49,908 nucleotides of DNA from Agmasoma carcini (nom. nud.) (GCA_029232285.1 JAOXFI010000002.1:1-49908); one strand, 5' to 3'. Shown: positions 25,960 to 36,466, counted from the first letter of the stretch. Made by a program: numbers and translations. The notes: a model not told the origin generated them from the letters alone.

Positions 25960-26870
25960 TGAATTAGTTTTAAATTGTTTTTTTATTTTTACTTCTAGCT
26001 TCAAACGAGCATTGTATAATTTTACAGCTTGTGTGTTTATTAAATTGCTTAAGATTATAAACTTGTATTTATGTCACCCGTTACCATGTGTAAAATTTAA
26101 TCAGCTCAATAAATTATAACTTTTATGATCATCAGTCTAAATTATTCTGCCAGTGAAAACATTCTACATATTATTGATATTAATGTTGATGATTTCTGTC
26201 TGGTATTATTTGTGTAAAGGCTCTTGTGATCATTTTGAGACTTAACTATGCATAAGACATCGGTTTTATTATCAAGGGCCCTCCCTCTATGATGCTTAAG
26301 CTTGAAGTGTATTATAATTTCATCAATTTGTACAATAAAACCGGGTTTTTTAAGTTATTGTTTGAAGAATCATAGAGAGGCATGATATTAATAAAATAAT
26401 CAATTAATTTATTGATTAAAGATTGGTATTTTTGATTAAAATTTGATCTTGCTTAACCAAATAACAAATTAGTATTTATTAAGTAACTAAGGTCATGCCT
26501 AAAGAGCTCAAAGAAAGAATGGTATTTGATATGGTACAAACAATTTACACTGTTACATTTTGAAGCAAAACCATTGACGTTTTGTTTATAAGATTTTAAA
26601 CACATTGTGATGTTGTAAGTTCTGCATACTTGTTCTCGTGATATATTACTACAAGAACATTTATTTAAACTTCTAATCAGTTGGTCCAAAGTATTAACTT
26701 TAACCACTATACAATAAGAAAAGAAGTTTGACTTATATATTCTTTTCTTATTGTTTAGTGGTTTTATTTTCAAAATGATGGTAGTCATATCAATTATCAC
26801 ACACTTAAGCAGTTTTTGTTGAGTATAGGGATACTTTATGAAATGTTTTAATTTCTTAAATATCAACCAT
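25960..26870 (-). pseudogene. Merlin/ISXO2-like transposase relic
   Basis: The first 137 codons are open (26453-26866). They include a Cys-rich zinc-finger-like stretch (KCSCSNISREQVC, later KCNSVNCLYHIKYHSFF), as at the N-terminus of Merlin transposases. Downstream on the minus strand are FIVQIDE (about 26320-26340, first catalytic Asp-Glu), KHHRGR, ALDNKTDVLCIVKSQNDHKS (about 26220-26280) and finally NTQAVKLYNARLKLEVK (about 25990-26045), matching the HTQxxExxWxxxK block with the catalytic Glu replaced. Frameshifts and stops break the frame. A different Merlin relic runs in the opposite direction from about 27.0 kb. Confidence 0.6.
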
Positions 26871-27029
26871 AATAGTCATAAAACTTTTGGCTTAAGATAT
26901 TATACAAAACTTACAAGAAAAGATATGATATAAGATAACTTTACCTTTTTAAAGACAACATTTAAGAATATGTGAAATTCTTCATTTTCTAAATAATTAT
27001 GATGTTGCGAGATAGCAGTAAAAATGAGG

Positions 27030-27600
27030 TGTTGTTATAATTCAAATAGATAAGAGAAGATAAAAGACTACATTGACGCTGATTATAATAAATTGGGCAG
27101 AGAACGTGTGATTGAGATCGACGAGACATTGTTGTTTAAGAATCAAAAATACAAGAGAAAGGTTAATTGATGAACAATGTTTTTTTGATCTGTTGAGAGA
27201 TGTTCAGTAAAACTACAGTTAAACGAGATTATAAGTCAGAATAAAAATACTTTGGATAATAATAATAATATTATTGAAAATGCTAAAGTGATGAGTATTT
27301 GCTGACCGGCCTATATGTCATTCTTTAGCGAAGAATTCTTTCGGTCATGATTCAGTCAACCACTCCAAAAACTTAGTATCACACATTAATCGAGATGCTC
27401 ATATTCAAACAATTGAGGATTTATAATAATAATGTAAACTGTTTTAGCTTAAAAGCTGCAATTGTATTAATTATATTGAGCTTTACCTCAGCGAATTAAT
27501 TTTTACGAAGAACGGCTTACAATTGCTCAAAGTGGATTTGTTTGATCCATTATTAACTGTTGCCTTTAATAAGGTTGTTAAACTTTTTATTTATAATAAG
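27030..27600 (+). pseudogene. Merlin/ISXO2-like transposase relic
   Basis: GRERVIEIDETLLFKNQKYKR (about 27099-27161, shown here in part) holds the first catalytic Asp-Glu and the following basic block. NTLDNNNNIIENAKV lies near 27250. A stop codon replaces the Trp expected in the TDRWPAY block (about 27300), leaving PAYMSFF. HINRDAHIQTIE (about 27382-27416) is the histidine-rich catalytic block with its Glu intact. Several frameshifts separate these. No terminal repeats were recognised. Confidence 0.6.
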
Positions 27601-27708
27601 ATATATACAATTTTAAATACTTGATAATAATAGAAAACACTATAGTCAGATAACTTTTATATTTTAAAATGAAAGCGAAGCGGAACAATTTATATATTTA
27701 TATATATT

Positions 27709-27920
27709 AACAATATTGAAGATTAATACTACAAATATTTTAAAATATAGACACTTAATATTAAAAATTTGAACAAGTTTTATGTTGCATTTTTTGGGTT
27801 TCTTATAGTATTAAATATAGACTGAAATATCAAATTTTTAGTATTAAGTGTAATATTTACTATTTATAAAATCATTATTTTAAAACATTGTGATATTAAT
27901 CTTCAGTATTATTTGTTATA
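27709..27920. repeat. Imperfect inverted repeat (MITE-like)
   Basis: TGAAGATTAATACTACAAAT near 27717 and ACACTTAATATTAAAAATTTGA near 27750 reappear inverted near 27835-27910 as TCAAATTTTTAGTATTAAGTGT and ATATTAATCTTCAGTATTAT. The right arm has an insertion of roughly 25 bp. No coding content. It is probably a small hairpin element. Confidence 0.45.
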
Positions 27921-28505
27921 ACGTTTTCCTCTATTCTATATTACTCTTTTAACAAAAATAATTTTAAATTTATTTATTTTAAATTTGTGAAAAAAAGTCT
28001 AAACCTCTGTTAATTCACTGTGCCCCGTTAATACAATCGAGCCAGTAAAAGTTTATTGAGTATAAAATATTCAATTTATTATTGTTAGTGATTCACATTG
28101 GTGTTCAATAAATTAACAGCTCTCTCAAACTTATTCTTTGTAAAACCCATTGGTTTGAATCTTACAATATTTTTTATATTTTTAGTGTACAAGAAATTAT
28201 TTTACGTTGCACTGTTTTAAACGCTTCTATTAGTTTTACAATTCAATTTTTTTATTATTCTTAGACTTTGATCTCATTGCTGTGACATACGAAAATATAT
28301 ATCTATAAATATTATTGGTTGAAAATTATATTTTTTATTTGAATATTTCTAAATGCAATAATAATTATTATTAGCTCTGCTAGGCGCCTCGGTAACTTAA
28401 CCGAATCTTAATATTACAAATAAATGTTTTTAATCAATCTTTTATTTGATTCTAAAGCATTTATTACTATTCGTTTATATCTATTTTCCCTTTAAGCGTT
28501 TAATT

Positions 28506-28550
28506 CGTGATATCAGCAATTAATGGAGTTTATAATTGGTAGGTATCACG
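28506..28550. repeat. Two-part hairpin
   Basis: The outer arms CGTGATA (28506-28512) and TATCACG (28544-28550) enclose a second imperfect stem (CAATTAAT with ATAATTG). I tested it against tRNA architecture and it does not fit. Its role is unknown. Confidence 0.35.
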
Positions 28551-29287
28551 AGCTATCGAGATTCTTGAACTACACGTTATTAAAAGTGAGTAAATATAGA
28601 TTAGACTATAAAATGATAGTGCAGATATAAAAACGGTAACCTTATTCAATTTGAAAAAAAAGCTTGTGGTAGATAAGTAAAACACTTTTCTTATTTGTAA
28701 AGAGAGTCAATCTAGGACTTCAATAATATAAATTGCCATTGTATGCAATAGAACTAATCATAGCTACAGTCGTATCTTATATTTTGTTTATTTTACTTTT
28801 GCCGCCACAATCTAAAATAATGTCATTCTCCCTTTGTTTCAATATTTATCAAGTAAGAAAAGGGTGTGATTGTTATTTCTGTCATCCATTTCTTTACCGA
28901 TGAATCTTACTGTTGAATTGTTCCAATTTTTGTATCTAAATATTTAAATATTTGATCTCATTATAGAAAAGTGGAATAATAAAGATATTTTTAAAAAAAC
29001 TATTATAAACTGTTTTAATTTCAAAAACTAGTTAAAGACATGGTAATAACAATAAATTGCAATTTAATCCTCTCATTCTTTGACTTAATAACATCAATTG
29101 ATTTGATGTTACCTTTTTTAAATTTAGAACAATATTGTATATAAAAACGAACTCAATTAAATACTAACTAACTATACAATATAATTTATATTTCTTTCAA
29201 CCAATACATACATTTCATATCTTTTAATATCCAAACAATATGTTATTTATTTGAAAATATGGAAAATTTTAACAAACAAAAATTTTA

Positions 29288-29292
29288 CCCAT
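29288..29292 (+). promoter_or_regulatory. CCC motif before the tubulin start
   Basis: CCC lies two bases before the ATG at 29293. Short C- or G-triplet motifs directly upstream of start codons are a known feature of microsporidian genes. This supports the ATG at 29293 rather than any upstream non-ATG start. Confidence 0.45.
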
Positions 29293-30627
29293 ATGAGAGA
29301 ACTAGTTAGTATTCATATAGGTCAAGCAGGTATACAAATGGGTAATGCTGCTTGGGAATTATATTGCTTAGAGCACGGCATAAACCCTGATGGTACACCT
29401 ATGGGTGAATTTAGTGACCAAAACGAGCCAGCATCCATCTTTTATAGGACTGATAGAAATAAATTCGTTCCTAGAGCTTTAATGGTAGATTTAGAACCCT
29501 CAGTAATTGACCAGGTAAAAGCTAGTAAGTACGGCTCTTTATATCACCCTCAAAACCTGGTTCACGGTAAAGAAGACGCTGCTAACAACTATGCAAGAGG
29601 TAACTACACCGTTGGTAAGGAAATGCTAGAACCTACCGTTGATGAAATTAAAAGAATCATCGAAAGATGCGACAGCACAGTACAAGGCTTCCTCATTTAT
29701 CACTCCTTTGGTGGAGGTACTGGTTCTGGATTTACAGCCGCACTTATGGATCAGTTAAACTACATAAGTAAAGCTTCTAAACTTGAATTTGCAATTTATC
29801 CATCACCTAAGCTTGCCACAGCTGTTGTTGAACCATATAATTCAGTTTTAACAACACACACTACAATTGCTAACTCTAATTGTACTTTCTTAGTTGATAA
29901 TGAGGCCATTTATTCTATTTGTCAAAGACTTGGTATTGAAAGACCAGCTTATAATGATATAAACAGGATAATTGCTCAAGTTTCTTCATCTATTAGTGCT
30001 TCTCTAAGATTTAAAGGTGATTTAAATGTTGATGTTGCTGAATTCCAAACAAATTTAGTTCCATATCCACGTATTCATTTCCCAATAGTTAGCTATGCCC
30101 CAATATACAGTCAACAGAAGTCTTATCATGAAACTAATGATGTTAATTCTTTAGTTAGGGCTTGCTATTCTCAAGAAAATCAAATGGTTAAATGTGATAT
30201 TTTCAAGGGTAAGTTTATAAGTTCAGTTTTGTTATTCAGAGGTGATGTTAATTCACATGATGCTAATAAGTCATTAGTTAGTTATCGTAATGGACGAGCT
30301 GATGCTCGAAGATTTTCTTTCGTTGAGTGGTGTCCTACTGGATTTAAGATTGGTATTAACTCTAGGAAGCCAACTGTTGTTCCTGATAGTGCTATTGCAG
30401 AGACGAGTAGATCTGTTTGTACTTTATCTAACACTACAGCTATAAGTTCAGCTTGGGTTTGTTTACGTGATAAGTTTGATAAGATGTTTAACAAGAGGGC
30501 CTTTGTTCATTGGTATGTTAGTGAGGGAATGGAGGAAGGAGAGTTTTCTGAGGCTCGTGAGAATTTGGAAACACTTATTAATGAGTATGATGCGATTGAA
30601 GCACCTGTATCTGCTGATGAGTATTAA
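29293..30627 (+). CDS. Alpha-tubulin
   Basis: The 444-residue product is an alpha-tubulin, which pairs with beta-tubulin to build microtubules of the spindle and cytoskeleton. It starts [21 protein letters not shown], where MREC is usual in animals and yeast. The GTP-binding signature GGGTGSG is near residue 142. [19 protein letters not shown] keeps the Glu that triggers GTP hydrolysis on the neighbouring beta subunit. [11 protein letters not shown] and [21 protein letters not shown] mark the C-terminal domain, and the protein ends in EY like detyrosinatable tubulins. The loop that carries acetylated Lys40 elsewhere is shortened and has no Lys. Several C-terminal positions are unusually changed ([18 protein letters not shown]). 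There is no intron. The ATG at 29293 gives the conserved N-terminus; open frame upstream of it has no ATG. The neighbour downstream converges on it. Confidence 0.97.
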   Translation: MRELVSIHIGQAGIQMGNAAWELYCLEHGINPDGTPMGEFSDQNEPASIFYRTDRNKFVPRALMVDLEPSVIDQVKASKYGSLYHPQNLVHGKEDAANNYARGNYTVGKEMLEPTVDEIKRIIERCDSTVQGFLIYHSFGGGTGSGFTAALMDQLNYISKASKLEFAIYPSPKLATAVVEPYNSVLTTHTTIANSNCTFLVDNEAIYSICQRLGIERPAYNDINRIIAQVSSSISASLRFKGDLNVDVAEFQTNLVPYPRIHFPIVSYAPIYSQQKSYHETNDVNSLVRACYSQENQMVKCDIFKGKFISSVLLFRGDVNSHDANKSLVSYRNGRADARRFSFVEWCPTGFKIGINSRKPTVVPDSAIAETSRSVCTLSNTTAISSAWVCLRDKFDKMFNKRAFVHWYVSEGMEEGEFSEARENLETLINEYDAIEAPVSADEY

Positions 30628-30796
30628 AAGGTTAGTTTATTGTTTTTTGATTAGTGTTGGTCTGTTTAAAAATGTAAATAATATTTAATTGTATGTATTT
30701 AGTATAAAAATAATCAAATCTTTAATTATTTTGTGTATGATTTAATTATTTATATGATATGAACCACTTAAGAATAAAAAAATATCAATTAAATAA
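30628..30796. other. Convergent intergenic spacer
   Basis: Only 169 bp separate the stop codons of alpha-tubulin and the minus-strand 677-aa gene. AT-rich, with AATAAAAAAA near 30774 on the plus strand as a possible polyadenylation context. The two 3' ends may overlap in transcripts. Confidence 0.4.
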
Positions 30797-32830
30797 TCAT
30801 GAAATTTTCTTTATTTTAACTTTTTTGATTGAGCAATTTCTAATAGCTTCGTTAATTTCAAATTCATCTTCAAATTTTATTAAAAAATATGGTTTAAAAA
30901 CATAATTTTCAATTATTAAGGATAATTCACCATTATTTATTCCTTTAATATAAATTTTAGCTTTTTCTTCTTCTAAAAATCCAAATCCAATTTCTTCGTC
31001 ATTTTGAATTATATGAATTTTCTTTACATTCTCAAGACAGTAAAGAGATTCTGAAAAATCAAGATATAAAATAAAATTATTGTTGTTAAGGCCTGTGGTT
31101 GATGTCGTAGAAGGGTTTGACGATATTGCGTTTGTATCATCGGATGATGTCTCTATTTGAATATTGTCTTGTTCAATGGTGGCTTCCACATCCTCAAATG
31201 TTATTTTATTATTATAAAATGTGCCATTTGATATAATACTGTGATCAGTAATTATTTTTAAAATTTCAAATTCCACAAAATTTGATCTTAAATCTTTTAT
31301 ATGATCTAAATTTAAATTTAAATCTTTCTCTACATAAAGAGATTGAACTGCAATAAGCTCAAGTGGTGGGTCTTCAAAATCTGAAGATGTGTTGATGTCT
31401 GCATGTTCAGTATTAATTATATTCATATCATCATTATCAATTAGATCAAATGATTCTTCACTCAAAAGATTCAATGTTGGGCTATTAAATGAGCCATAAC
31501 CATCATCCGATCCTTCTATTGATAAATCATTGCTTGTATCACTTTTATAACCACTAGAATCTGATGATACAGAACATAAACTTAATATTGAATCAAATGA
31601 TGTATTTTTATCATCAATAAAATCATCATTGTTTCCTTTTATTGGTGTGCTTGATATTGGTTGTTTGATGTTGGTTTTTGAAAATGATTCCTTATCACTT
31701 GAAGTGGTAAAACTGACATTTATTGTTGAATATTTGTTATTAGTTGTTTGTATTGGATCTGAATTATTTGTATTGTCATTGTTTGGGTGTTCTTGTTTTA
31801 ATTTTTTTATATAGCTATGATCGCTTGAAGTATCTAGACTTGTGTTTATTAGACCATCATTAACCAAAATTTTATTAATTGGTCTCTTAAGCGGGTTTTG
31901 ATGCCCATTAGTATCAGAATCGTCATATTCTAGCTTTTTATCACTATTATTACTCGTATCTGAGATTGATGGTTTATCGATGACATTTATTGAATCTGTA
32001 CCAGCATATAAAAGTATTAATTTTTCATATTTGTTTGAATCTTCAACATTTGTTTTTACAAATTCATCATTGAAAAGATTTTCTGACTTTTCTATTTCTT
32101 CATATTTTAAATCAATAGATTCTATTCTTTCACAATATTTCTGGCCACATAAATCATTACCCTTTTTTATGATTGATTTTGTATCAATTGATTCTTCTTT
32201 TACGCTAACTACCTCGATTATATTAATATTGTCTGATTCTTCACTATATTTCAATCCATCATTGATGTTAGAATCATCTAATATTGTTTTTGAAGATTCA
32301 AAGTCTTTTAATATTTCCTTATCTTCAGCCATTTCAACCTTTAATGCTTCATTATTAAGTTTTGAATTTGATATTACAGCATCTCCTTCTTTATTACTAA
32401 CATTTTCAGCCATTTCAACCTTTAATGCTTCATTATTAAAGTTTGAATTTGATATTACAGCATCTTCATCTTTATTACTAACATTTTCATCACAATCAGC
32501 AAACATTTCAGATAATGATGCTCCTGATAAGTTATAGTAATGTGAATCAAGATCATCACTTACTTTATAGTAATTTATGTTAAATATCAATTTATATGAA
32601 CTAGAATAACAATTTAACAAACCAAAGTCTAATTGATTTTGAAATCTATCAAAAATCACAATAAAACTTGTTTCATCAATTTCATCTAAACTAGAAAATG
32701 AATTTGTTAAAGTTTCTTCAATTTCATTATTTGATTCAGTCTCATCATGTTCTGATTCAGAAGTATCGCATATATTGTCTTTAATATGTTTTAGGTTTGC
32801 TTTTATGATTATAAATAAAAATAAAAGCAT
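30797..32830 (-). CDS. Putative secreted two-module family protein, 677 aa
   Basis: I do not recognise this protein. It starts with a short hydrophobic segment (MLLFLFIIIKA) that could be a signal peptide. Residues about 38-100 (EETLTNSFSSL, SFIVIFDRFQNQ, YKLIFNINYY) resemble the first module of the other four family members. Residues 115-168 are a 27-residue unit (ENVSNK...ALKVEMA) repeated twice. A long Ser-, Asp- and Asn-rich, acidic stretch follows to about residue 490. The C-terminal part contains the second module: KITFEDVEATI near 542, NFILYLDFSESLYCLENVKKI near 585-605, IGFGFLEEEKAKIYIKGINN, LSLIIENYVFKPYFLIKFED. It ends with a basic tail (IKKVKIKKIS). There is no obvious transmembrane helix after the N-terminus. 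A secreted or surface protein is inferred from the leader alone. Open frames on the plus strand inside it are shadows. Confidence 0.8.
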   Translation of the reverse strand: MLLFLFIIIKANLKHIKDNICDTSESEHDETESNNEIEETLTNSFSSLDEIDETSFIVIFDRFQNQLDFGLLNCYSSSYKLIFNINYYKVSDDLDSHYYNLSGASLSEMFADCDENVSNKDEDAVISNSNFNNEALKVEMAENVSNKEGDAVISNSKLNNEALKVEMAEDKEILKDFESSKTILDDSNINDGLKYSEESDNINIIEVVSVKEESIDTKSIIKKGNDLCGQKYCERIESIDLKYEEIEKSENLFNDEFVKTNVEDSNKYEKLILLYAGTDSINVIDKPSISDTSNNSDKKLEYDDSDTNGHQNPLKRPINKILVNDGLINTSLDTSSDHSYIKKLKQEHPNNDNTNNSDPIQTTNNKYSTINVSFTTSSDKESFSKTNIKQPISSTPIKGNNDDFIDDKNTSFDSILSLCSVSSDSSGYKSDTSNDLSIEGSDDGYGSFNSPTLNLLSEESFDLIDNDDMNIINTEHADINTSSDFEDPPLELIAVQSLYVEKDLNLNLDHIKDLRSNFVEFEILKIITDHSIISNGTFYNNKITFEDVEATIEQDNIQIETSSDDTNAISSNPSTTSTTGLNNNNFILYLDFSESLYCLENVKKIHIIQNDEEIGFGFLEEEKAKIYIKGINNGELSLIIENYVFKPYFLIKFEDEFEINEAIRNCSIKKVKIKKIS

Positions 32831-33599
32831 ATAATAAAAAAAAGTTCAATTTTTATATTTAATTATGACATTAATTTGTTAATAAAAAATATTCCAAATT
32901 TAGTACTTTTTTTAAAAACAATATAATATTGTTCGAATAAAGTTATTTTTTAGAATTTTTATTATTTATTGTAGTTTTATTACAAGAAGGACGTGTAATT
33001 AAGATTAGCAGTCAATCAAATAAATAATTATAACTTATAAATTATACTTTTTTATTTAATTAATAAATATCAATCCCTTTTTAAAATATCAAATTGATAG
33101 CTGAAATTATTTTGACTTCAATTGATTTTTAAGAACACGTTATTAGTCTATGTGAGTTAGTTATATGTTGGATATTGAACATTTTAATAACAATAATCTT
33201 CAATTGCGAGCTTAAAAAATATATTTTTATTAATCGGGATATTTAATAAAATATTTAAATTCTTATTATAGAAATTGCATCTTTGGCTTGAGTAAATATT
33301 TTATTTTTATATTTGATTAGGTATTTGTATATGAATTAATACTATATTGGTCCAAAATATATATTAATGCAAGATAGATATCATTTTTATAAATATTAAA
33401 ATGATTTTTGTATATTTATATTAGATTTAAATGCTAATATTATAAATTTTTATATACACTTGAAAAAAAAATAGACAATCCTAAAAAAATTAGTTTTTTT
33501 GTGAAACGAGAATTATTTCAATAAATATAATTTTTATCATATGTATTGTTGAATAAGTGTTTATTCGCTTACAAAGACGTTTTAAAACGAATATGGAAT
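32831..33599. other. Intergenic, 5' region of the 677-aa gene
   Basis: AT-rich spacer with no recognisable gene, repeat or RNA. Confidence 0.4.
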
Positions 33600-34260
33600 T
33601 GATTTATTGTAAATTAAACTGAAAACCTGTTCTAGGTTTGCTGTTCTTGTCTCTTAGTTTTATAAATATAAAACTAACTAAGCTAAATATACAAATATAA
33701 TCAATATTGCTTTCAGGCACGTGTTTAAGATAACATTTTATGAATTTTGTAAATTTGCTAAAAAAAATCAAATTCGACAAAAAATATTTATAAATTATTT
33801 ATTGGGTTATTATTTAGATTAATATAGAATTTATACCTATTTTTAATTATATAAATTAATCCTTTAAACATATTATACCATGTTCTAAATTTTCATTATT
33901 AAAATCATTAAGTGTTTAAAACCTGTTTTTAAAAATCTTTTAATATAGCTCGAAATATTATATTTGTTTTAATTCGGGTGATTGATCCATAAATTCATTG
34001 TCTTTATAATACCAATTGTGTCAAATACAAATATAATCATATTAACTTTATCATTATAATATTTTATCTGACATACATACGACCCCGTTACATTAAATCA
34101 CCAAAAAACATTTGTGGTTTTATTGATGCATTCTTCTTTGAGCCAACCATTTGAACATTTCTACATTAACTACTTCCTGTCAGTCTCGTTTAGCTTAAAT
34201 CTGCATTCATTGTTCTATATTTTAATATACAACAATCTTTTGTGTTAAAAGACTTTGAAT
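33600..34260 (-). pseudogene. Tc1-like transposase relic
   Basis: On the minus strand from about 34,215 the reading CRFKLNETDRK, then KCSNGWLKEECINKTTNVFW, aligns with the region after the first catalytic Asp in Tc1 transposases (SDESKFxLNESDRRKxVWR...), including the LNE-DRK block also seen in the relic at 40 kb. The catalytic Asp itself falls at or just before the fragment and was not identified. Stops are frequent, and the C-terminal half is only faintly visible toward 33.7 kb. No ends were found. Confidence 0.45.
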
Positions 34261-34866
34261 TGATCCTGAACTGCTTTATTTAAGTAATTCTTTAATAAAT
34301 ATTTATATTTTATAATTTGTTTTTATCTTGATCACTATCTCAAAATCCTCTTCAAACTATAAATTCTTGAGATTTTTTGCACTAAAGACCTATATAATGT
34401 CATACTTATTTACATTGGACTTTATAATAAATATTTTTAATAATAATAAAGCCAATAACCACTTTAAAGGTGATATATAAACAATATTATTATATTTTTT
34501 TCAAAAATTTACAAAATAAATAAATATATTTTGGTATTATCATCATTCACCATAAGGATTATTATAAAAGTTCACCAAAAATTACCCAATGGGGTTTAAA
34601 GATAAGAATGAGGACAATGGTAAACCTTCTAGTGGTTATGTGGACCACAAGTGATAAGATGAATAAACTATCCTTAATAAACTTTTACTTGCTCGATAAG
34701 CGGGTTACCTCAATAATAAACATTAAATAATGCTTTGTTGTACGTAAATATTATTTCAAGAGAAATTGTAAAGTTTTACCGATGTCTAAGCATTTAATAA
34801 TATTTTTCAAGTGTATTTTTTAATAAATTGTAAGTTTTATAATTACCAACTATTAATAATTAATTT
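34261..34866. other. Intergenic, 3' region of the 359-aa gene
   Basis: No gene was recognised. The 34,540-34,720 part is somewhat less AT-rich but has no open frame or tRNA-like fold that I can support. Confidence 0.35.
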
Positions 34867-35946
34867 TTATTTTATTAACCTCATTTCACCATTATTATCA
34901 TTTTCATTAATTATTATTTCAATAAAGGGATTACAATTATGAAATGTAAGTTCAATTGTTATTTCATTAACGATAGTCGATTCAGGTGTTAATTCAATAC
35001 AAGCATCATCTACATGATTAACGTTAGTCGATTCAGGTGTTAATTCAATACAAGCATCATCTTTTATCTTTTCTACATGATTAACGATAGTCAATTCAGG
35101 TGTTAATTCAACACAAACATCATTTTTAACATTTTCAACATGATTAACGTTAATCAATTCAGGTGTTATTCCAATACAAGCATTATTTTTAATATTTTCA
35201 ACATGATTAACCTCTTCATCTTTTACAAAAATCTTAATTTTATAATTTTTAAAATTATCATAAAATTTTAAATTATTAAATAAAATTATTTCATTATTAT
35301 TTATACCACAACTAATCATAGAAATATCACATAATTTACATTTAGAAACTTGATCTTCATGTAAATATGAATCTATGAATGTATCATCACATTCTGAAAT
35401 ATTATTTTTTAGTAAATTACAGTTCTCACAATATAATTTAATAGCTTTAAAGCCATCATTATTATTAATTATGTTTATTTTGCATTTTACATCTTCATAA
35501 GTTATAATAAAATAGTCAAACTTAATTGAATTGATCACATAATCATTAGACGTACCAAATAAGAATTCTTTAAAATTGTAATCTCTAAAAACTTCATTTG
35601 AATCATCAAAAGCAATAAAAGTAAATTTTTTTGAGTTAATTTCTAAATCTTCAATAAAATTTATAATTTGTGATTTTATATTTTTTAAGGTTAATTTGTT
35701 AGTTATTTCACATTTTTCAAATATAAAAGAATGAACATCAAAAGTAAATGAATCATTGTTGTTTTCTGATGTAGAACCATCTTCTGATACATGATCATAT
35801 GTAAAACCATCTTCTGATACATGATCATATGTAGAATCGTCTTCTGATGCATGATCAGGTGTAGTTATAAAAGTAAAAACTGGTGATATGTTTAAATATA
35901 ACAAAATATTAGTAAACATATTCAAATATTTAAGATTTAGAAGCAT
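34867..35946 (-). CDS. Putative secreted two-module family protein, 359 aa
   Basis: Unrecognised protein. The N-terminus holds a hydrophobic stretch (residues 10-27) that could be a signal peptide; translation may start at Met1 or at Met10. Residues 28-59 hold three near-copies of a TYDHVSEDG unit. The first family module spans about 85-160 (LTLKNIKSQI, KFTFIAFDDSNEVF, DYVINSIKFDYFIITYED). A Cys-rich stretch follows (CENCNLLKNNISEC, CKLCDISMISC). The second module begins at about 219 (EIILFNNLKFYDNF, YKIKIFVKDEE). It is interrupted at 246-328 by about four copies of a roughly 21-residue repeat (VNHVENIKNDACIELTPE-type, one Cys each), and its end reappears as ITIELTFHNCNPFIEIIINEN. That ending closely resembles LYLEFHNISYIEIFILEF in the 236-aa protein. 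The Cys-rich content would suit an extracellular protein. Confidence 0.8.
   Translation of the reverse strand: MLLNLKYLNMFTNILLYLNISPVFTFITTPDHASEDDSTYDHVSEDGFTYDHVSEDGSTSENNNDSFTFDVHSFIFEKCEITNKLTLKNIKSQIINFIEDLEINSKKFTFIAFDDSNEVFRDYNFKEFLFGTSNDYVINSIKFDYFIITYEDVKCKINIINNNDGFKAIKLYCENCNLLKNNISECDDTFIDSYLHEDQVSKCKLCDISMISCGINNNEIILFNNLKFYDNFKNYKIKIFVKDEEVNHVENIKNNACIGITPELINVNHVENVKNDVCVELTPELTIVNHVEKIKDDACIELTPESTNVNHVDDACIELTPESTIVNEITIELTFHNCNPFIEIIINENDNNGEMRLIK
34955..35215 (-). repeat. Coding tandem repeat, about 60 bp unit
   Basis: Four imperfect in-frame units inside the 359-aa gene encode VNHVE..., ACIELTPE and similar words; the fourth unit is shorter. One Cys is conserved per unit. 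Confidence 0.8.
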
Positions 35947-36423
35947 AGAAAATTTATAAAAAAAAATTTTATAAATTTAAAAATTAATATAAAATATTTG
36001 ATAGTTGATATGTATATAAGGTTTAACATAATAATAAATAGTGATTTATTAAATATAAGAATATAACTTAAATATTCTTTAATTACAAAAATTAAAAAAA
36101 ATAATCTTTCAAAAAATAAATAAATCTGTCAATAAAAAGTGCTATAAAATATTTAACATTTGTTATAATCAATTTTATTAGTGGTTTGTTTGTTAGCATA
36201 GCTCAAAATTAAGTTTTATCTATCTAATTGCAAATAAATCATATCAAACAACAAATATTCAATATATTTATTGATATGAAGAGTTTGCAAATTGATAGAG
36301 AAATTACATATTAAAATCAAGTCGAGTATAATTTTTTTAATAAATTTTACCAAATTGTTTTTTATATTTTTAGATATGAACCAAGTTTGGTTAAAATAGC
36401 TATTTATAACTAAAACTATATAT
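35947..36423. other. Intergenic, 5' region of the 359-aa gene
   Basis: AT-rich spacer. No motif was recognised except A/T runs directly before the start codon. Confidence 0.4.
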
Positions 36424-36428
36424 TTAGC

Positions 36429-36466
<38 letters not shown>

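Larger units (their letters stand above)
27921..29292. other. Upstream region of alpha-tubulin, non-coding
   Basis: No gene was recognised. It contains a small two-part hairpin at 28506-28550, a short TCGGT/ACCGA hairpin near 28390, and a TATA-like GTATATAAAAA at 29138-29148 about 150 bases before the tubulin start. In DNA this AT-rich, the TATA-like word carries little weight. Confidence 0.4.

Noticed and set aside
28370..28420. tRNA-like stretch (GCTAGGCGCCTCGGTAACTTAACCGA)
   Set aside because: There is a small hairpin but no T-arm, acceptor stem or full cloverleaf.
29251..29292. N-terminal extension of alpha-tubulin
   Set aside because: It would need a non-ATG start; the conserved tubulin N-terminus begins at the ATG at 29293, preceded by CCC.
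30282..30688. Open frames overlapping alpha-tubulin
   Set aside because: Shadows of the conserved tubulin frame.
31629..32537. Plus-strand open frames inside the 677-aa gene
   Set aside because: Antisense shadows of a gene with family similarity on the minus strand.
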